Assembly (NCBI GenBank): GCA_944376745.1
Contig: CALWDR010000116.1
Span: 1-41,509, forward strand
Source: an uncultured Lachnospiraceae bacterium
GTDB lineage: Bacteria; Bacillota; Clostridia; Lachnospirales; Lachnospiraceae
Direction: 5' to 3'
DNA: 41,509 nt
Part shown: piece by piece, positions 1 to 9,092 of the stretch
Layout: each line of letters opens with the position of its first letter
Numbering within the stretch: position 1 is the stretch's first letter
Translations under genes and position numbers: made by a program
Notes under the pieces: generated by a model
Told to the model about the DNA's origin: nothing
Databases searched by the model: none
Seen by the model: only the letters and a program-made list of their open reading frames with translations

Positions 1-381
1 CGGATACTCCCGCATCAGGATCAGCATGGTGCGGAAGGTATCTACCACAATGGAAGCCGTCTCCTGATAGCCCCACATCCAGTTCATATCGATGTGGGCG
101 TGGGCCGCGCAGGTCATCTCATATTTCTTGGCCTCCGGCGCCAGGTCGCTCAAACGCTCCTCCGCCTTCCACACGTCCTCGATGGTCAGCGTCCCTGTCT
201 GCTTCCTCTGTTCATTGAGAAATTCCAGCGCGGACAGGATCGCGTCATCGAAGCGCCCCTCCTTCACCCGGGACATTTCCGCCAGGAATTTCAGCTCCGC
301 CAGGACTCGCACCACATGCTTCTCCTGACCCGCGTCTCTTGCTATGCTCTTGTACAGAGCGGATATCTGTGCTGTCTTCAT
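1..381 (-). CDS. GH38 alpha-mannosidase, N-terminal part (cut by window edge)
   Basis: The reading frame is open from the ATG at 381 to the window edge, giving 127 residues. It carries the motif AAHAHIDMNWMWG near its end. In GH38 alpha-mannosidases the His and Asp of this motif bind the catalytic zinc, and the same motif occurs in the complete paralogue at 32352-35147. The upstream residues are a helical N-terminal region as in that paralogue. A Shine-Dalgarno-like AGAAGGTG lies about 8 bases before the ATG. The gene is the last visible member of the leftward operon and starts 38 bases after the GH28-like gene. The likely role is intracellular release of alpha-mannose from oligosaccharides. 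The family is clear from the motif; substrate and the rest of the protein cannot be seen. Confidence 0.85.
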   Translation of the reverse strand, partial: MKTAQISALYKSIARDAGQEKHVVRVLAELKFLAEMSRVKEGRFDDAILSALEFLNEQRKQTGTLTIEDVWKAEERLSDLAPEAKKYEMTCAAHAHIDMNWMWGYQETASIVVDTFRTMLILMREYP

Positions 382-419
382 CTTGCATTCACCTTCTGTC
401 TCTTTCACTCTCTCAAAAT

Positions 420-1784
420 CTATTTTACCAGTTCTCCGGTGCAGACCGCCCCCAGGTTGTCCACCCGTCCGGCCTTGCCCTCGGTATCTGCAAAACAGTC
501 ATAGCCCCGGCAGTAAACGCCGTCAAGCAGGAGATTTTTCACAGCGCCCTTCTTCCCGTCGATCTTGAGCACCGTTCCTCCCGGCGTATCGTCCCCACAG
601 ATCGCCGTCACATCCTTCAGGATCAGGTTATCCACCTTCCCCTTGATCTGGATGGCGCCCTCGTCGGTCTTTGCCGCGCCCTCCTCCAGCATGTACAATC
701 CGTCGATGACCACCGTGCCGATCTTCTGCATGTCGGCCAGCTCCTCGTTGGCCTTCCGGCTGATAAAGGGAACTCCGATCTCCGCCACCGGATGGCTGTC
801 CTTGGGATAATGGTGGCGGATGTTCTTAAGGGTCAAACACTCGATGTTGCCGCCGATGCGGAACAGGAAGGGGTTCGTGTAATGGTAGTTGGGCTCCGTC
901 TGCCGCAGATCCACATTTTCGATGAGGATGTTCCCGTAAGCGCCGCAGGCGTCGTGGAACCAGGGCTGGATGTAGAAGCCAAAGCATTTGTAGGTGCCGG
1001 TGACGTTCCGTATGGTCACCCGGTCCAGCCGTTCGGTGCCGCGGGACAGAAGCCGGATCCCCTGGTCCGCGTTGTCCATGAACACCCCGTCCACCTCCAC
1101 GTCCGTGATGTCCGAAACGCAGTCGAACTCGTCCGGGGCAATGGCCAGGATATCGTCTCCGGTGCGTCCGCTTAGGTTCTTCACGGTGAGGAACCGTCCC
1201 GGTCCCCAGAAATGGAGGCCGTCCTGATTCTGTCCGTCCATGTGCTCCGGCAGGTCGATGTCCACATTTTCCACCACCACATGACGCCAGTTGCAGATGA
1301 CCGCCGCCCAGGCTCTCTGGTTGCGGATGGTCACATCCTTGATGGTCAGGTATTCCACGCCGTAGAACTCAAATACCATGACCATGTGGACATTTTCCCC
1401 GATTCCATGGTTGATCTCCGGGCAGCTGGGCTCCGTGTGGTGTACCTGATGGGACGCGTTCTGATTGTAGGTTCCTCCCAGCAGGGACACGCAGCGGGTG
1501 CGGATCTCCGTCTTGCTGGGATTGCCGTTGATGATGACGGCGCAGTTGGAATTGTCGTCCAGGTAAAATCCGCAGTCCTTTGTGAGGCACTCGATGGTGG
1601 TGTTGGAGTACACCGTAAGGCCGCTTACTAAAGCCGCCCCGTCCATCACCAGATGGACGCCTCCCTCGGTCTTGGCCAGATCCAGCACCGCCTGAAGCTC
1701 CTTTGTCACATTCGTCCCGCCTCCGGTGAACACATTGCTGTCAAGGGTTGCAACGCTGCTTGCGTATACTGTCTTAATTGCCAT
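420..1784 (-). CDS. GH28-like right-handed beta-helix glycosidase
   Basis: This 454-residue protein has the repeating short beta-strand pattern of a pectin-lyase-type right-handed beta-helix (for example VENVDI, LTVKNL, VTIRNV). It carries NQDGLHFWGP (Asn186, Asp188) and GDDILAI (Asp210, Asp211), which match the NTD and GDD catalytic motifs of GH28 polygalacturonases. The usual later GHG and RIK motifs are not obvious: a DQGIRLLSRG segment stands roughly where they would be. It may therefore be a divergent GH28 member or another beta-helix glycosidase. No signal peptide is visible, so it probably acts inside the cell on imported oligosaccharide. AGGAG precedes the ATG by about 11 bases. It lies between the toroid protein and the alpha-mannosidase in the leftward operon. 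Confidence 0.75.
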   Translation of the reverse strand: MAIKTVYASSVATLDSNVFTGGGTNVTKELQAVLDLAKTEGGVHLVMDGAALVSGLTVYSNTTIECLTKDCGFYLDDNSNCAVIINGNPSKTEIRTRCVSLLGGTYNQNASHQVHHTEPSCPEINHGIGENVHMVMVFEFYGVEYLTIKDVTIRNQRAWAAVICNWRHVVVENVDIDLPEHMDGQNQDGLHFWGPGRFLTVKNLSGRTGDDILAIAPDEFDCVSDITDVEVDGVFMDNADQGIRLLSRGTERLDRVTIRNVTGTYKCFGFYIQPWFHDACGAYGNILIENVDLRQTEPNYHYTNPFLFRIGGNIECLTLKNIRHHYPKDSHPVAEIGVPFISRKANEELADMQKIGTVVIDGLYMLEEGAAKTDEGAIQIKGKVDNLILKDVTAICGDDTPGGTVLKIDGKKGAVKNLLLDGVYCRGYDCFADTEGKAGRVDNLGAVCTGELVK

Positions 1785-1905
1785 AATGATCTTTCTCCTT
1801 TTTACTCTTAGCTTCTATTCTTCTATCTGAAATCCGTTCTCCGGTTTCCATTTCTGATTTCGATCTTTCCTTCCAGATCCTATGAAATCTGATACCCAAT
1901 TTTTT

Positions 1906-3798
1906 TCAATCCTCATTGAGGAACGGTATCTCCTTCTCCGTGATCCCGTCCGCCTGGAAAATCTTAAGGTTTCTGGGGCGCCCGTTTACAGTGTCCGCCA
2001 CAAAATTTCCGCCCTCGGGATTTAAGATCATCCGAAATTCCGTATCGCCGTGCCGGTACCGAAGCCTCCGGCAGCAGGCCCGCTCCTGGACCTCCATCCG
2101 GTCCTCTATGAGCTCCCCTTCCTCCGCATACCGGCGGAAGCTCTCCATATCCTCATACTCCCTGTCGGAAGCGCAGATACAGATAAATCCGGCCTGGGCC
2201 AGCAGCAGCTCCCGGGCTTCAAAGCTTCTGGCCGCTCCGTGGTAATTATAATAGGAAATCATCAGGTGATGGTTCCGCAGCTCTATGCCGGTGGCGATGT
2301 CCCGGCCAAGGTCCGTGGCAGCAAGGGGCTTGATCGCAATGTAAACGGTGCCCGCATGCAGGTAAATGTTCTCCAGCCGGTTGGACGCATAGGAGAAATC
2401 CTTCACCCGCTCTCCTCCCGCCCAGATCTCGTAATCCTGATAAAAATAGCAGGGAAGCAGCAGCGTCATCCGCGCGCTCTTTACATGCTCCCGCTCGATG
2501 CCGGTGGGACGGTACAGCATCACGCTGATGTTGTCCTTCTGGGAACCGTATTTTAATCCCTCATCCCGGAAGGAGGATTTTATGGCCTCCCCGTACACCG
2601 CATACTGATTGGTCTGGTCCGGCAGATGGTCGTTGAAGAGGTAGCGGCTGTACATCACCGCCGTGTCCTGCAGGCGATCCGCCTCGGGGCGCAGCCGGAA
2701 CTGTAAATAGAAGGAATTGCTGATGGCCCCGCTGTGGAAATGGTTTTCCGCGGTCCCCAGCGCGTAATCCTCCGTCATGTAGGTCTCGCTGTATCCCTGG
2801 CCGCAGGAGCAGTGGCAGTATTCCCCGGGCCCCACCCCTTCCGTATCGCTTCCCGCCAGAAGGTTTGCCGGCAGGCATTCCGTGCGGTAGGACACATGGT
2901 AGGGATACGTCTTGTGAAGGGCCAGCTCCCTGAGGTGCTCCGGGCAGTGGTAGGTGACGCCGATGATCCAGGCCACATTGGGAAGCATCAGCTTCTCTAA
3001 GGAAATATGGACCACCTGGTTCTCATGGGGCGGGAAGCAGTCTCTCACCGGATTCGCAAATACCTCGTCGCCGAACACCTTCCACATCAGGCCCGAGATC
3101 AGGCCGGGATGGCCGATGCTGTCCGCGCCGTAGGCCCGGGAATGGGGCCCTGCCAGCATGGCGGTGCCGGGATGGTAATGGGTGGCGATCTCCAGCCACA
3201 TCCGCTCCTCGCATTTCAGCGCCTGCTCCCGCACCCACGCATCCCCGGCGTGGTTGGCAAGCTGGGCAAAGGCCAGGGTGTCGATGGGCGTATAGGTGGG
3301 GCTTTGGTACTCCATGATGGCCCCGGAGCGCATAAACACCTCGCAGGCTTCCGCCAGGCGCTGTTTTCCAAGCTCCACAAGCTCGGGCTTTCCGAACATC
3401 TCCCCGGCGATCACCAGCACATAGGTGGCCATATTGGAAAAATTGTCATTGTACATGGTGCTGTGGAGCCGCTCATTTTTCACACCCTCCAAAGACTCCA
3501 TCACATAGGCCGTCATCTTCGCCCGCACGTCCTCCTCCAGATGATCGCCGAACATTTTCATGATCTCCAGCATCTGCATGGGCATGAAGTGGCAGCGGTA
3601 CAGCTCCACCTCCCGCAGCATGGCGTTTGCCTTCTCATAACAGCCGCAATGAAAATAAGAAATGATATTCCACACCTTGGAGCGGGAGTCGATCTCAAAA
3701 TCCCCGGGGAGCTGCTCCAAAACCTCCAGATATTTCTCAAAAAAGCGTTTCTTCCGTTCCTCCTGACCCTCCGCCAGTCTGTCTACTGTCTGACACAT
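1906..3798 (-). CDS. Heparinase II/III-like toroid protein (putative polysaccharide lyase or hydrolase)
   Basis: This 630-residue protein has a helical first half (about residues 1-300) and a beta-rich second half. That is the layout of (alpha/alpha)-toroid plus beta-sandwich lyases such as heparinase II/III and alginate lyases. Candidate functional residues lie in NDNFSNMATY (residues 117-126), YQSPTY (164-169) and GPHSRAYG (217-224), where Asn, Tyr, His and Arg cluster as in lyase active sites. No signal peptide is seen, so a cytoplasmic role is likely. An AGGAGGAG ribosome site lies 5 bases before the ATG. It is 15 bases downstream of the oxidoreductase, in the same operon. The family assignment rests on fold-like features rather than on a motif I can match with certainty; the substrate is unknown. 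Confidence 0.55.
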   Translation of the reverse strand: MCQTVDRLAEGQEERKKRFFEKYLEVLEQLPGDFEIDSRSKVWNIISYFHCGCYEKANAMLREVELYRCHFMPMQMLEIMKMFGDHLEEDVRAKMTAYVMESLEGVKNERLHSTMYNDNFSNMATYVLVIAGEMFGKPELVELGKQRLAEACEVFMRSGAIMEYQSPTYTPIDTLAFAQLANHAGDAWVREQALKCEERMWLEIATHYHPGTAMLAGPHSRAYGADSIGHPGLISGLMWKVFGDEVFANPVRDCFPPHENQVVHISLEKLMLPNVAWIIGVTYHCPEHLRELALHKTYPYHVSYRTECLPANLLAGSDTEGVGPGEYCHCSCGQGYSETYMTEDYALGTAENHFHSGAISNSFYLQFRLRPEADRLQDTAVMYSRYLFNDHLPDQTNQYAVYGEAIKSSFRDEGLKYGSQKDNISVMLYRPTGIEREHVKSARMTLLLPCYFYQDYEIWAGGERVKDFSYASNRLENIYLHAGTVYIAIKPLAATDLGRDIATGIELRNHHLMISYYNYHGAARSFEARELLLAQAGFICICASDREYEDMESFRRYAEEGELIEDRMEVQERACCRRLRYRHGDTEFRMILNPEGGNFVADTVNGRPRNLKIFQADGITEKEIPFLNED

Positions 3799-3813
3799 AA
3801 AAGCTCCTCCTCC

Positions 3814-4863
3814 TTATCCCGCATAATTTCTGACGCCTTCCTCCAGAACAAAGCTGAAGGACCGTTTCCCCATCCGCTCTTCCCGAAACAGGAGTCTTCC
3901 GCCCTCGTCGGCGGACTGCCGGGACAGAAGGGAGATCCGCGTGCTCTCGATCCCATCCATATCCTGGCTGAAATCCTTCATTTCTATCCTTCGCAGGCAA
4001 TCCGCAAACAGATCCGGCGGCGTCATCAGCTCCATCTCCCGGGCCTCATCCTGACTGATCAGAGTCAGGCGGTCATTCATCACCTCCAGGATACCCTCCG
4101 TCCCCACAATGCGCAGCCGGTCATCCCCGTGGGTGGGCGCCGCCTTGGGCCGGTAATAATCGGAATTGATGCTGGCCAGAATGTTGTCCTCCAGCTGCAG
4201 GCTGCACAGGGATGTCATCTCCAGTTCCCCGTAGCCGTGGTTGTAATGGTTGTCCTGCAGGCTGGAAACGGAAATGCACCGCTTCCGGGCGATCCAGAGG
4301 ATCAGGTCGATGATGTGAATGGAGATCCAGGGGGTGATCCCGCCGAACTGCTCCCGGTCCCTGTAAAAATCAGGGCGTTTCCCAAGCTTATAGGACTTCT
4401 GCCCGGTCAGCATCCGCAGCTGTCCGATGCTTCCCGCCTCCACCAGCCTGCGGGCCGTGTAGAAGGTCGCCTCATAGCGCATGGTCAGCATGGCAAAAAG
4501 TCTCGCGCTGCTGTTTCTCGCCACCGCCTCCAGCTCATCCAGCTCCTTCAGCTGCGTGGCCACCGGCTTGTCCACAAACACATGGATCCCGCGCCGGAGC
4601 GCCTCCATGGTCATGGCGCCGTGCTCGCCAAATATGCCGTCGATGACCACCAGATCCGGGCGTTCCTCCTCCAGCATGGCCCGGTAGGAATGATACCACC
4701 TGACCTTATGCTGCCGTTTCTCCACAACCTCCTGCCGGAAGGTCCTGTTGGGCTCGCCGGGATACCCCTCGCAGAAACCGGTCACCTGAATATCCTGCCT
4801 TCTGTCCAATTCCGGCAAAATCGTTAAGCCATGTCCACTGTTGCCAATAATACAAATTCTCAC
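3814..4863 (-). CDS. Gfo/Idh/MocA family NAD(P)-dependent oxidoreductase
   Basis: The 349-residue product begins VRICIIGNSGHG, a Rossmann nucleotide-binding loop, followed by VFVDKPVATQ near residue 95. That matches the conserved EKP segment of Gfo/Idh/MocA enzymes, with Asp in place of Glu. Such enzymes oxidise or reduce sugar hydroxyls or sugar acids. I chose a GTG start at 4863 because GGAGGG lies 5 bases upstream and the protein starts directly at the Rossmann strand. The in-frame upstream ATG at 4956 would add 31 GC-rich, non-homologous-looking residues. It is the first gene of the leftward operon, read from the promoter at 5004-5034, and is divergent from the AraC-type regulator. Confidence 0.85.
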   Translation of the reverse strand: MRICIIGNSGHGLTILPELDRRQDIQVTGFCEGYPGEPNRTFRQEVVEKRQHKVRWYHSYRAMLEEERPDLVVIDGIFGEHGAMTMEALRRGIHVFVDKPVATQLKELDELEAVARNSSARLFAMLTMRYEATFYTARRLVEAGSIGQLRMLTGQKSYKLGKRPDFYRDREQFGGITPWISIHIIDLILWIARKRCISVSSLQDNHYNHGYGELEMTSLCSLQLEDNILASINSDYYRPKAAPTHGDDRLRIVGTEGILEVMNDRLTLISQDEAREMELMTPPDLFADCLRRIEMKDFSQDMDGIESTRISLLSRQSADEGGRLLFREERMGKRSFSFVLEEGVRNYAG

Positions 4864-4957
4864 GGTTTCCCTCCACAAACATTTTATTCGCGCATCATCC
4901 GCCCCGCGGACGACCTGCCCTGCATTGCCGGCCCGAGGGCTGCATCTGCCTGTCACG

Positions 4958-4985
4958 CCAGCACTTTGCCTATGAAAAATGCTGG
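4958..4985 (-). promoter_or_regulatory. Hairpin in the leader of the leftward operon
   Basis: The minus strand reads CCAGCATTTT, an 8-base loop, then AAAGTGCTGG. This pairs over 10 positions with one G-U. It begins about 12 bases after the predicted transcription start and about 95 bases before the GTG of the oxidoreductase. It could be an RNA leader element. As DNA, the outer CCAGCA/TGCTGG arms could instead be a binding site for the neighbouring AraC-type regulator. No U-run follows, so it is not a simple terminator. Confidence 0.4.
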
Positions 4986-5011
4986 ACTTTCATTTCTGGA
5001 TATATTATAAT
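4983..5011 (+). promoter_or_regulatory. Promoter for the AraC-type regulator
   Basis: TGGACT at 4983-4988 and a perfect TATAAT at 5006-5011 are separated by 17 bases, giving a leader of about 73 bases before the ATG at 5091. The -10 region is a palindromic AT stretch shared with the opposing promoter, so the two promoters overlap and may exclude one another. Confidence 0.5.
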
Positions 5012-5034
5012 ATACAAAATGACAGGTTTGTCAA
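5004..5034 (-). promoter_or_regulatory. Promoter for the leftward glycan operon
   Basis: On the minus strand TTGACA (5034-5029) is a perfect -35 box and TATAAT (5009-5004) a perfect -10 box, with a 19-base spacer. The spacer is longer than ideal, and TATTAT at 16 bases is an alternative. A long spacer would fit a promoter that needs an activator, such as the adjacent AraC-type protein. Confidence 0.55.
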
Positions 5035-5090
5035 AAGTAATTGCGAGAAAATATGTAATTTTTGTTGAAGGAAAAAAAGGGGATTTTTTT

Positions 5091-5921
5091 ATGAAAACGC
5101 AAGACTCTCTTATTTTAGAAGCCAGGTATAAGAACTCCAACTCCTGCTTTAATAACCATTTTCACGACGCCTACGAGATGATCTACGTCATGGGAGGCAG
5201 TATCTCCGTCACCATTGAGAAGAAGGAATACGTTGCCTCCAGAAATTCCCTGATCCTTATCAGCAACCTGGAAAATCACTCCGCCCGGCTCCTGGAGGCT
5301 CCCTTTGAGCGCTATTACACCACCATCTCCACCCCGGCGGCAGACCGGATGATCGGGACCCCCGCCCTGATCTCCATATTGAAGAACCGGCCCGCCAACT
5401 TTATCCCGGTCTTTGACGCCAGCGCCATAGAGAAGGAGCTTCTGCTGTATTTTGGCACCGTTGTAAGCGAGTATGACGAAAACCGGGATTTTCAGAACGA
5501 GATGTGCGCCTGTAGCTTAAAGCAGCTTCTGATCACCCTGTTTCGCACCTACCCGGAGCATTTTCCCAACTCCGAGAGCAATGCGGCCTCGGTGGTATAC
5601 AAGATCCAGAAATATATCGACGAACATTACGCGGAGCAGCTTCTGATCGAGGAGATCGCCCGGACCCACTACATCGACCTGTACCACCTGTCCCACAGCT
5701 TCAAGAAGCTGACCGGGTACAGCCCCAAGCAGTACCTGATCCACACCCGCCTGGCCCACGCCAAGGAGCTTCTCTACCACACCCAGGACCCGGTGGGGAC
5801 CATTTCCTTTAAATGCGGATTTTCCGACACCTCCAACTTTATCCGCCTCTTTAAGGCGGAGGTGGGCATCACGCCCAACCAGTACCGCAAACAGGACATA
5901 CACAAAAATCCTATATTTTGA
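5091..5921 (+). CDS. AraC-family transcriptional regulator
   Basis: This 276-residue protein has an N-terminal cupin-like sensor (about residues 1-150, with FNNHFHDAYEMIYV) and a C-terminal AraC pair of helix-turn-helix units (about 175-272). The C-terminal part ends with CGFSDTSNFIRLFKAEVGITPNQYR, the family hallmark (split here as CGFSDTSNFIRLFK and GITPNQYR). The ATG at 5091 was chosen over the upstream in-frame start at 5019 because AAAGGGG lies 7 bases before it. The protein is divergently placed between two sets of oxidoreductase and toroid genes and most likely activates both when its sugar ligand is present. The ligand cannot be deduced. Confidence 0.92.
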   Translation: MKTQDSLILEARYKNSNSCFNNHFHDAYEMIYVMGGSISVTIEKKEYVASRNSLILISNLENHSARLLEAPFERYYTTISTPAADRMIGTPALISILKNRPANFIPVFDASAIEKELLLYFGTVVSEYDENRDFQNEMCACSLKQLLITLFRTYPEHFPNSESNAASVVYKIQKYIDEHYAEQLLIEEIARTHYIDLYHLSHSFKKLTGYSPKQYLIHTRLAHAKELLYHTQDPVGTISFKCGFSDTSNFIRLFKAEVGITPNQYRKQDIHKNPIF

Positions 5922-6055
5922 CGCAATTTTTTATCACAAAAAACAACGGGTATCGTTTATTCTAATGGTAAATACGCGGTGCCGTCCGCAAGGGTTTCTT
6001 CTATAAGAAGGGAAAACAGCGGACAGGCCCGCCAGGACAAGGAGATGACATCATT

Positions 6056-7282
6056 ATGAAGACCGGAAGAATATCCGTTGTGCTGGTCGGCGCCCTTGGG
6101 TACGGAGCCTACTACCGCCAGCTTCTTACCACCTGCGTTCCCCAGGAACGTTTTCATCTTGTGGGCATCGTGGACCCGCTGGTGACGAGCATTGACGACC
6201 AATGGCAGTTCCCCTACGAGGTGCCGCTCTACCCTTCCCTTGCAGATTTTTATGAGGGACATCAGGCAGATCTGGCTATTATTTCCAGCCCCATCTTATC
6301 CCATTATGAACAGTGCCTTACCGCTTTTGCCCACGGCTCCCATGTGCTGTGCGAGAAGCCTCTCGTCCCCACGGTGGAGGAGGCCCGAAAGCTTCAGGAG
6401 GCCGCGGCTTCCCACCACAGGCTTCTGGGCGTAGGCTTCCAGTGGTCCTTCTGCACGCCCATACTTTCCCTGAAGCGCGACATTTTACAGGGCGTGTTCG
6501 GGAAACCTCTTTTCCTCACCACCATGATCTCCTGGAAGCGCTCGGACCGCTACTACAAGAACAGCTCCTGGAAGGGGCGCATCCATGCCCCAAACGGCGC
6601 GCTCATCCGGGACTCCGTGGCCACCAACGCCACCGCCCACTATCTGCACAACCTCTTTTTCCTGATGGGGGACAGAATCGACGCCGCCAGCATTCCCGTC
6701 AAGGTGGAAGCCTCCGTATACCGGGCGAAGGATATCGAGAGCTTCGACACCTGCTTTATGCACGGGACGTTTCAAAGCCAGGCAGAATTTTGTTACGTTG
6801 CCACCCATGCGGGCGACAGGGAAGTGGCGCCCCGGTTCCGCTATGTATTTGAGCATGCCACCGTGGAAATGACGGACGACGGCGTGACCGCGCCCCATAT
6901 CATAGCCGCCTTCCAGGACGGGCGCACCGTCGATTACGGTAATCCCCAGTCCAACGAGAGCAGCGCGGAAAAAGTCCTGGCAATGTTTGACGCCATCGAG
7001 AAGGGCACGCCCATCCCCTGCGGCGTCAGGACCATCCTGCCAAGCCTCGCCGTCACCACCGGCTTATTTACGAAAATGCCCATTTACAATTTCCCCAGAG
7101 AGCTCTGCTACCGGGAGACGGAGCCAGCCGGCACCTATGTGCACGACCTGACCGACGACTGCCTGACCTGCGCGAAGCAGGGCAAGCTCCCCTTCGAGCT
7201 GAGGCTTCCCTGGGCCCAGCCCGAGACATCCTACGCGCCGGGGGCATTTTTAAGCCAGGGCAGTGAAAACCCAGAGAAATGA
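6056..7282 (+). CDS. Gfo/Idh/MocA family oxidoreductase
   Basis: This 408-residue protein starts with a Rossmann segment (SVVLVGALGYGAYY) and has HVLCEKPLVPT near residue 97, the EKP motif whose Lys is catalytic in this family. AAGGAG lies about 11 bases before the ATG. It differs strongly from the minus-strand family member at 3814-4863, so the pair is not a recent duplication. It is followed 91 bases later by a toroid protein. The repeated pairing of an oxidoreductase with a lyase-like protein on both sides of the regulator suggests a linked pathway, possibly oxidation at a sugar carbon followed by elimination. That is inference from context. Confidence 0.85.
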   Translation: MKTGRISVVLVGALGYGAYYRQLLTTCVPQERFHLVGIVDPLVTSIDDQWQFPYEVPLYPSLADFYEGHQADLAIISSPILSHYEQCLTAFAHGSHVLCEKPLVPTVEEARKLQEAAASHHRLLGVGFQWSFCTPILSLKRDILQGVFGKPLFLTTMISWKRSDRYYKNSSWKGRIHAPNGALIRDSVATNATAHYLHNLFFLMGDRIDAASIPVKVEASVYRAKDIESFDTCFMHGTFQSQAEFCYVATHAGDREVAPRFRYVFEHATVEMTDDGVTAPHIIAAFQDGRTVDYGNPQSNESSAEKVLAMFDAIEKGTPIPCGVRTILPSLAVTTGLFTKMPIYNFPRELCYRETEPAGTYVHDLTDDCLTCAKQGKLPFELRLPWAQPETSYAPGAFLSQGSENPEK

Positions 7283-7373
7283 CAGGACTGCCAGTTCTTA
7301 TGCACTGTACCAGGGCCGACCTTCGGGACGCCCGAAAGATTTCAATGAAATAAAGTATTGGAGGAAACGATTT

Positions 7374-9038
7374 ATGTTACAGCATTTTATCAAAGGTACC
7401 GCTATTTTAGACCGCATGATCCCCGGAATCCGCAGGGATATTGTAAGAGACACGCTCTCCCCGGATTACGGCGGCGTCTGCCTGCCGGAAAAAGGCTTCG
7501 CGGAGCCCGGCCAGGGGCCCTACATCGGCCTTTTTATCTCCGCCTACTACAACCAGCGCTCCGCTTACTATCATGACGACGAACTGCTTGCGGACGCCCT
7601 TCTGATCCAGCAGTTCATGCTGCGCAAACAGCACGAGGACGGCACCATCGACCTAAGGGAGACCAATTTTCACTGCGCCCCCACCGTGGGCTTCAGCGTC
7701 CAGACCCTGGGCTACGCCTACCGTCTCATCCAGCGTGACAGCCAGAAATCCCCGCTGGAGGCCGAGACGGAGGAGGCCATCCTTACCTTTATCCGCCGGG
7801 GCGCGGAGGGGATGAAGCACGGCGGATTCCACACACCCAACCACCGCTGGGTCATCACCTCCGCCCTTTCCTTATGCTACAACATCCTGGGGGATGAGGA
7901 GTGCCGAAAGACCCTGAACCTCTACTTAAACGAGGGCATCGACTGCGACAAAAACGGGGAGTACACCGAGCGCTCCGCAGGGATCTACAACGTGGTCAAC
8001 AACCGCTCTCTGATGATCGTGGCGGAGGAACTGGGAAAGCCCGAGCTTTTAGAGCATGTGCGCCGCAACCTGCGCATGGTGCCCTGCTACTTTGACCCGG
8101 ACGGGACGGTATTTACCCTGAATTCCACCCGCCAGGACAACTACAAGAAGGTTTACCCCATCGTCTACTACGAAAATTATATGATCATGGCCTGCAGGGA
8201 CCACAGCGGGGAATTTGCCGGCCTGGCCGACTGGCTCTTTGACCGCATTGAACGCATGGCCGCCTCCGTGGCCGCGGACTACGACCTTTACACCGCCGTG
8301 GACCTGCCCACCTGGCTCCTTCGGATGCAGCTTGACCAGTCCCTCATCGACACGGAGATTGCCGGACAGCCCCTGGCGGACCGCTATCACCGCTTCTTTG
8401 AGGAGTCCGGTGTGGTCCGGGACCGCGCCGGCGACACCACCTACACCATCCTTGCCAACTCCCCGGCTTTCTTCTTCCTGCAAAGGGGGAACAATAAGAT
8501 GTCCGTCCGCTTCGGCACCTGCTACTACGCCAAGGGCCAGATGCAGTCCCAGCAGATCCTCCCCATCGAAAATGGGTACCGTCTGCAGTACGCCTGCAGC
8601 TGGGGCTTTAAGCGTCCCTTCCCCAACGGCTCCGACACGCCGGACTGGCGCAAGATGGATCACAGCCTGCGGGAGAAGGTGCTGTACAAGACCCTGACCA
8701 TGACCGTGGACATCACAAAGGATGCCGAGGGACTTGCCCTGACATTCTCCAGCGACGGCATGGACGAGCTTCCCGCAAAGATGGAGTTCACCTTCGAGGC
8801 CGGCGGCTATTTCACCACGGAGGACATCTCCATGCAGGCCCATCCCGGCGACGCCCTCATCCTGAAGAAAGGGGACGCCTCCTACTGCTATGAGGGCGAG
8901 ACCATCACCCTCTCCGGCGGCCAGATGGAGCACGCCTACACCACCAACATGCGCGGCACCTCCGTCAACGATCCCCAGCGCTTCACCGTCTATGTGACAG
9001 CGATGGGACAGTTCACGAAGACGGTACGGGTGTTGTAA
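7374..9038 (+). CDS. Heparinase II/III-like toroid protein
   Basis: The 554-residue product has a helical N-terminal two thirds with HTPNHRW (153-159) and EYTERSAGIYN (196-206), and a beta-rich C-terminal part. The Asn/His/Arg and Tyr/Glu/Arg clusters resemble active-site patches of toroid lyases, but I cannot assign a CAZy family. The ATG at 7374 is preceded by GGAGG with a 9-base gap. The in-frame start at 7263 would overlap the oxidoreductase stop and lacks a good ribosome site. No signal peptide is present. A terminator follows at 9093. The last 104 coding bases before the C-terminus are duplicated downstream (9119-9223). The product may be a lyase or hydrolase acting after the oxidoreductase. 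Confidence 0.6.
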   Translation: MLQHFIKGTAILDRMIPGIRRDIVRDTLSPDYGGVCLPEKGFAEPGQGPYIGLFISAYYNQRSAYYHDDELLADALLIQQFMLRKQHEDGTIDLRETNFHCAPTVGFSVQTLGYAYRLIQRDSQKSPLEAETEEAILTFIRRGAEGMKHGGFHTPNHRWVITSALSLCYNILGDEECRKTLNLYLNEGIDCDKNGEYTERSAGIYNVVNNRSLMIVAEELGKPELLEHVRRNLRMVPCYFDPDGTVFTLNSTRQDNYKKVYPIVYYENYMIMACRDHSGEFAGLADWLFDRIERMAASVAADYDLYTAVDLPTWLLRMQLDQSLIDTEIAGQPLADRYHRFFEESGVVRDRAGDTTYTILANSPAFFFLQRGNNKMSVRFGTCYYAKGQMQSQQILPIENGYRLQYACSWGFKRPFPNGSDTPDWRKMDHSLREKVLYKTLTMTVDITKDAEGLALTFSSDGMDELPAKMEFTFEAGGYFTTEDISMQAHPGDALILKKGDASYCYEGETITLSGGQMEHAYTTNMRGTSVNDPQRFTVYVTAMGQFTKTVRVL

Positions 9039-9092
9039 GGGGGAAATGCTTTAGTGATCAGGTTTCAGATACTCGTGAGGACTGAGACCGAG

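Noticed and set aside
339..1175. 278-codon plus-strand frame
   Set aside because: It is a shadow of the GH28-like gene without a ribosome site or recognisable domain.
3007..4827. 606-codon open frame on the plus strand
   Set aside because: It lies antisense to the toroid and oxidoreductase genes, is rich in His, Gln and Pro, shows no family motif and has no ribosome site. Long antisense frames are common in GC-rich genes.
5922..6055. Clear promoter or terminator between the regulator and the second oxidoreductase
   Set aside because: TTGACG at the stop codon and AT-rich bases downstream suggest a promoter, but no -10 box with acceptable spacing was found, and no terminator hairpin was seen.
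8049..8933. 294-codon minus-strand frame
   Set aside because: It is antisense to the second toroid gene, Gly/Val/Ala-rich and without motifs.
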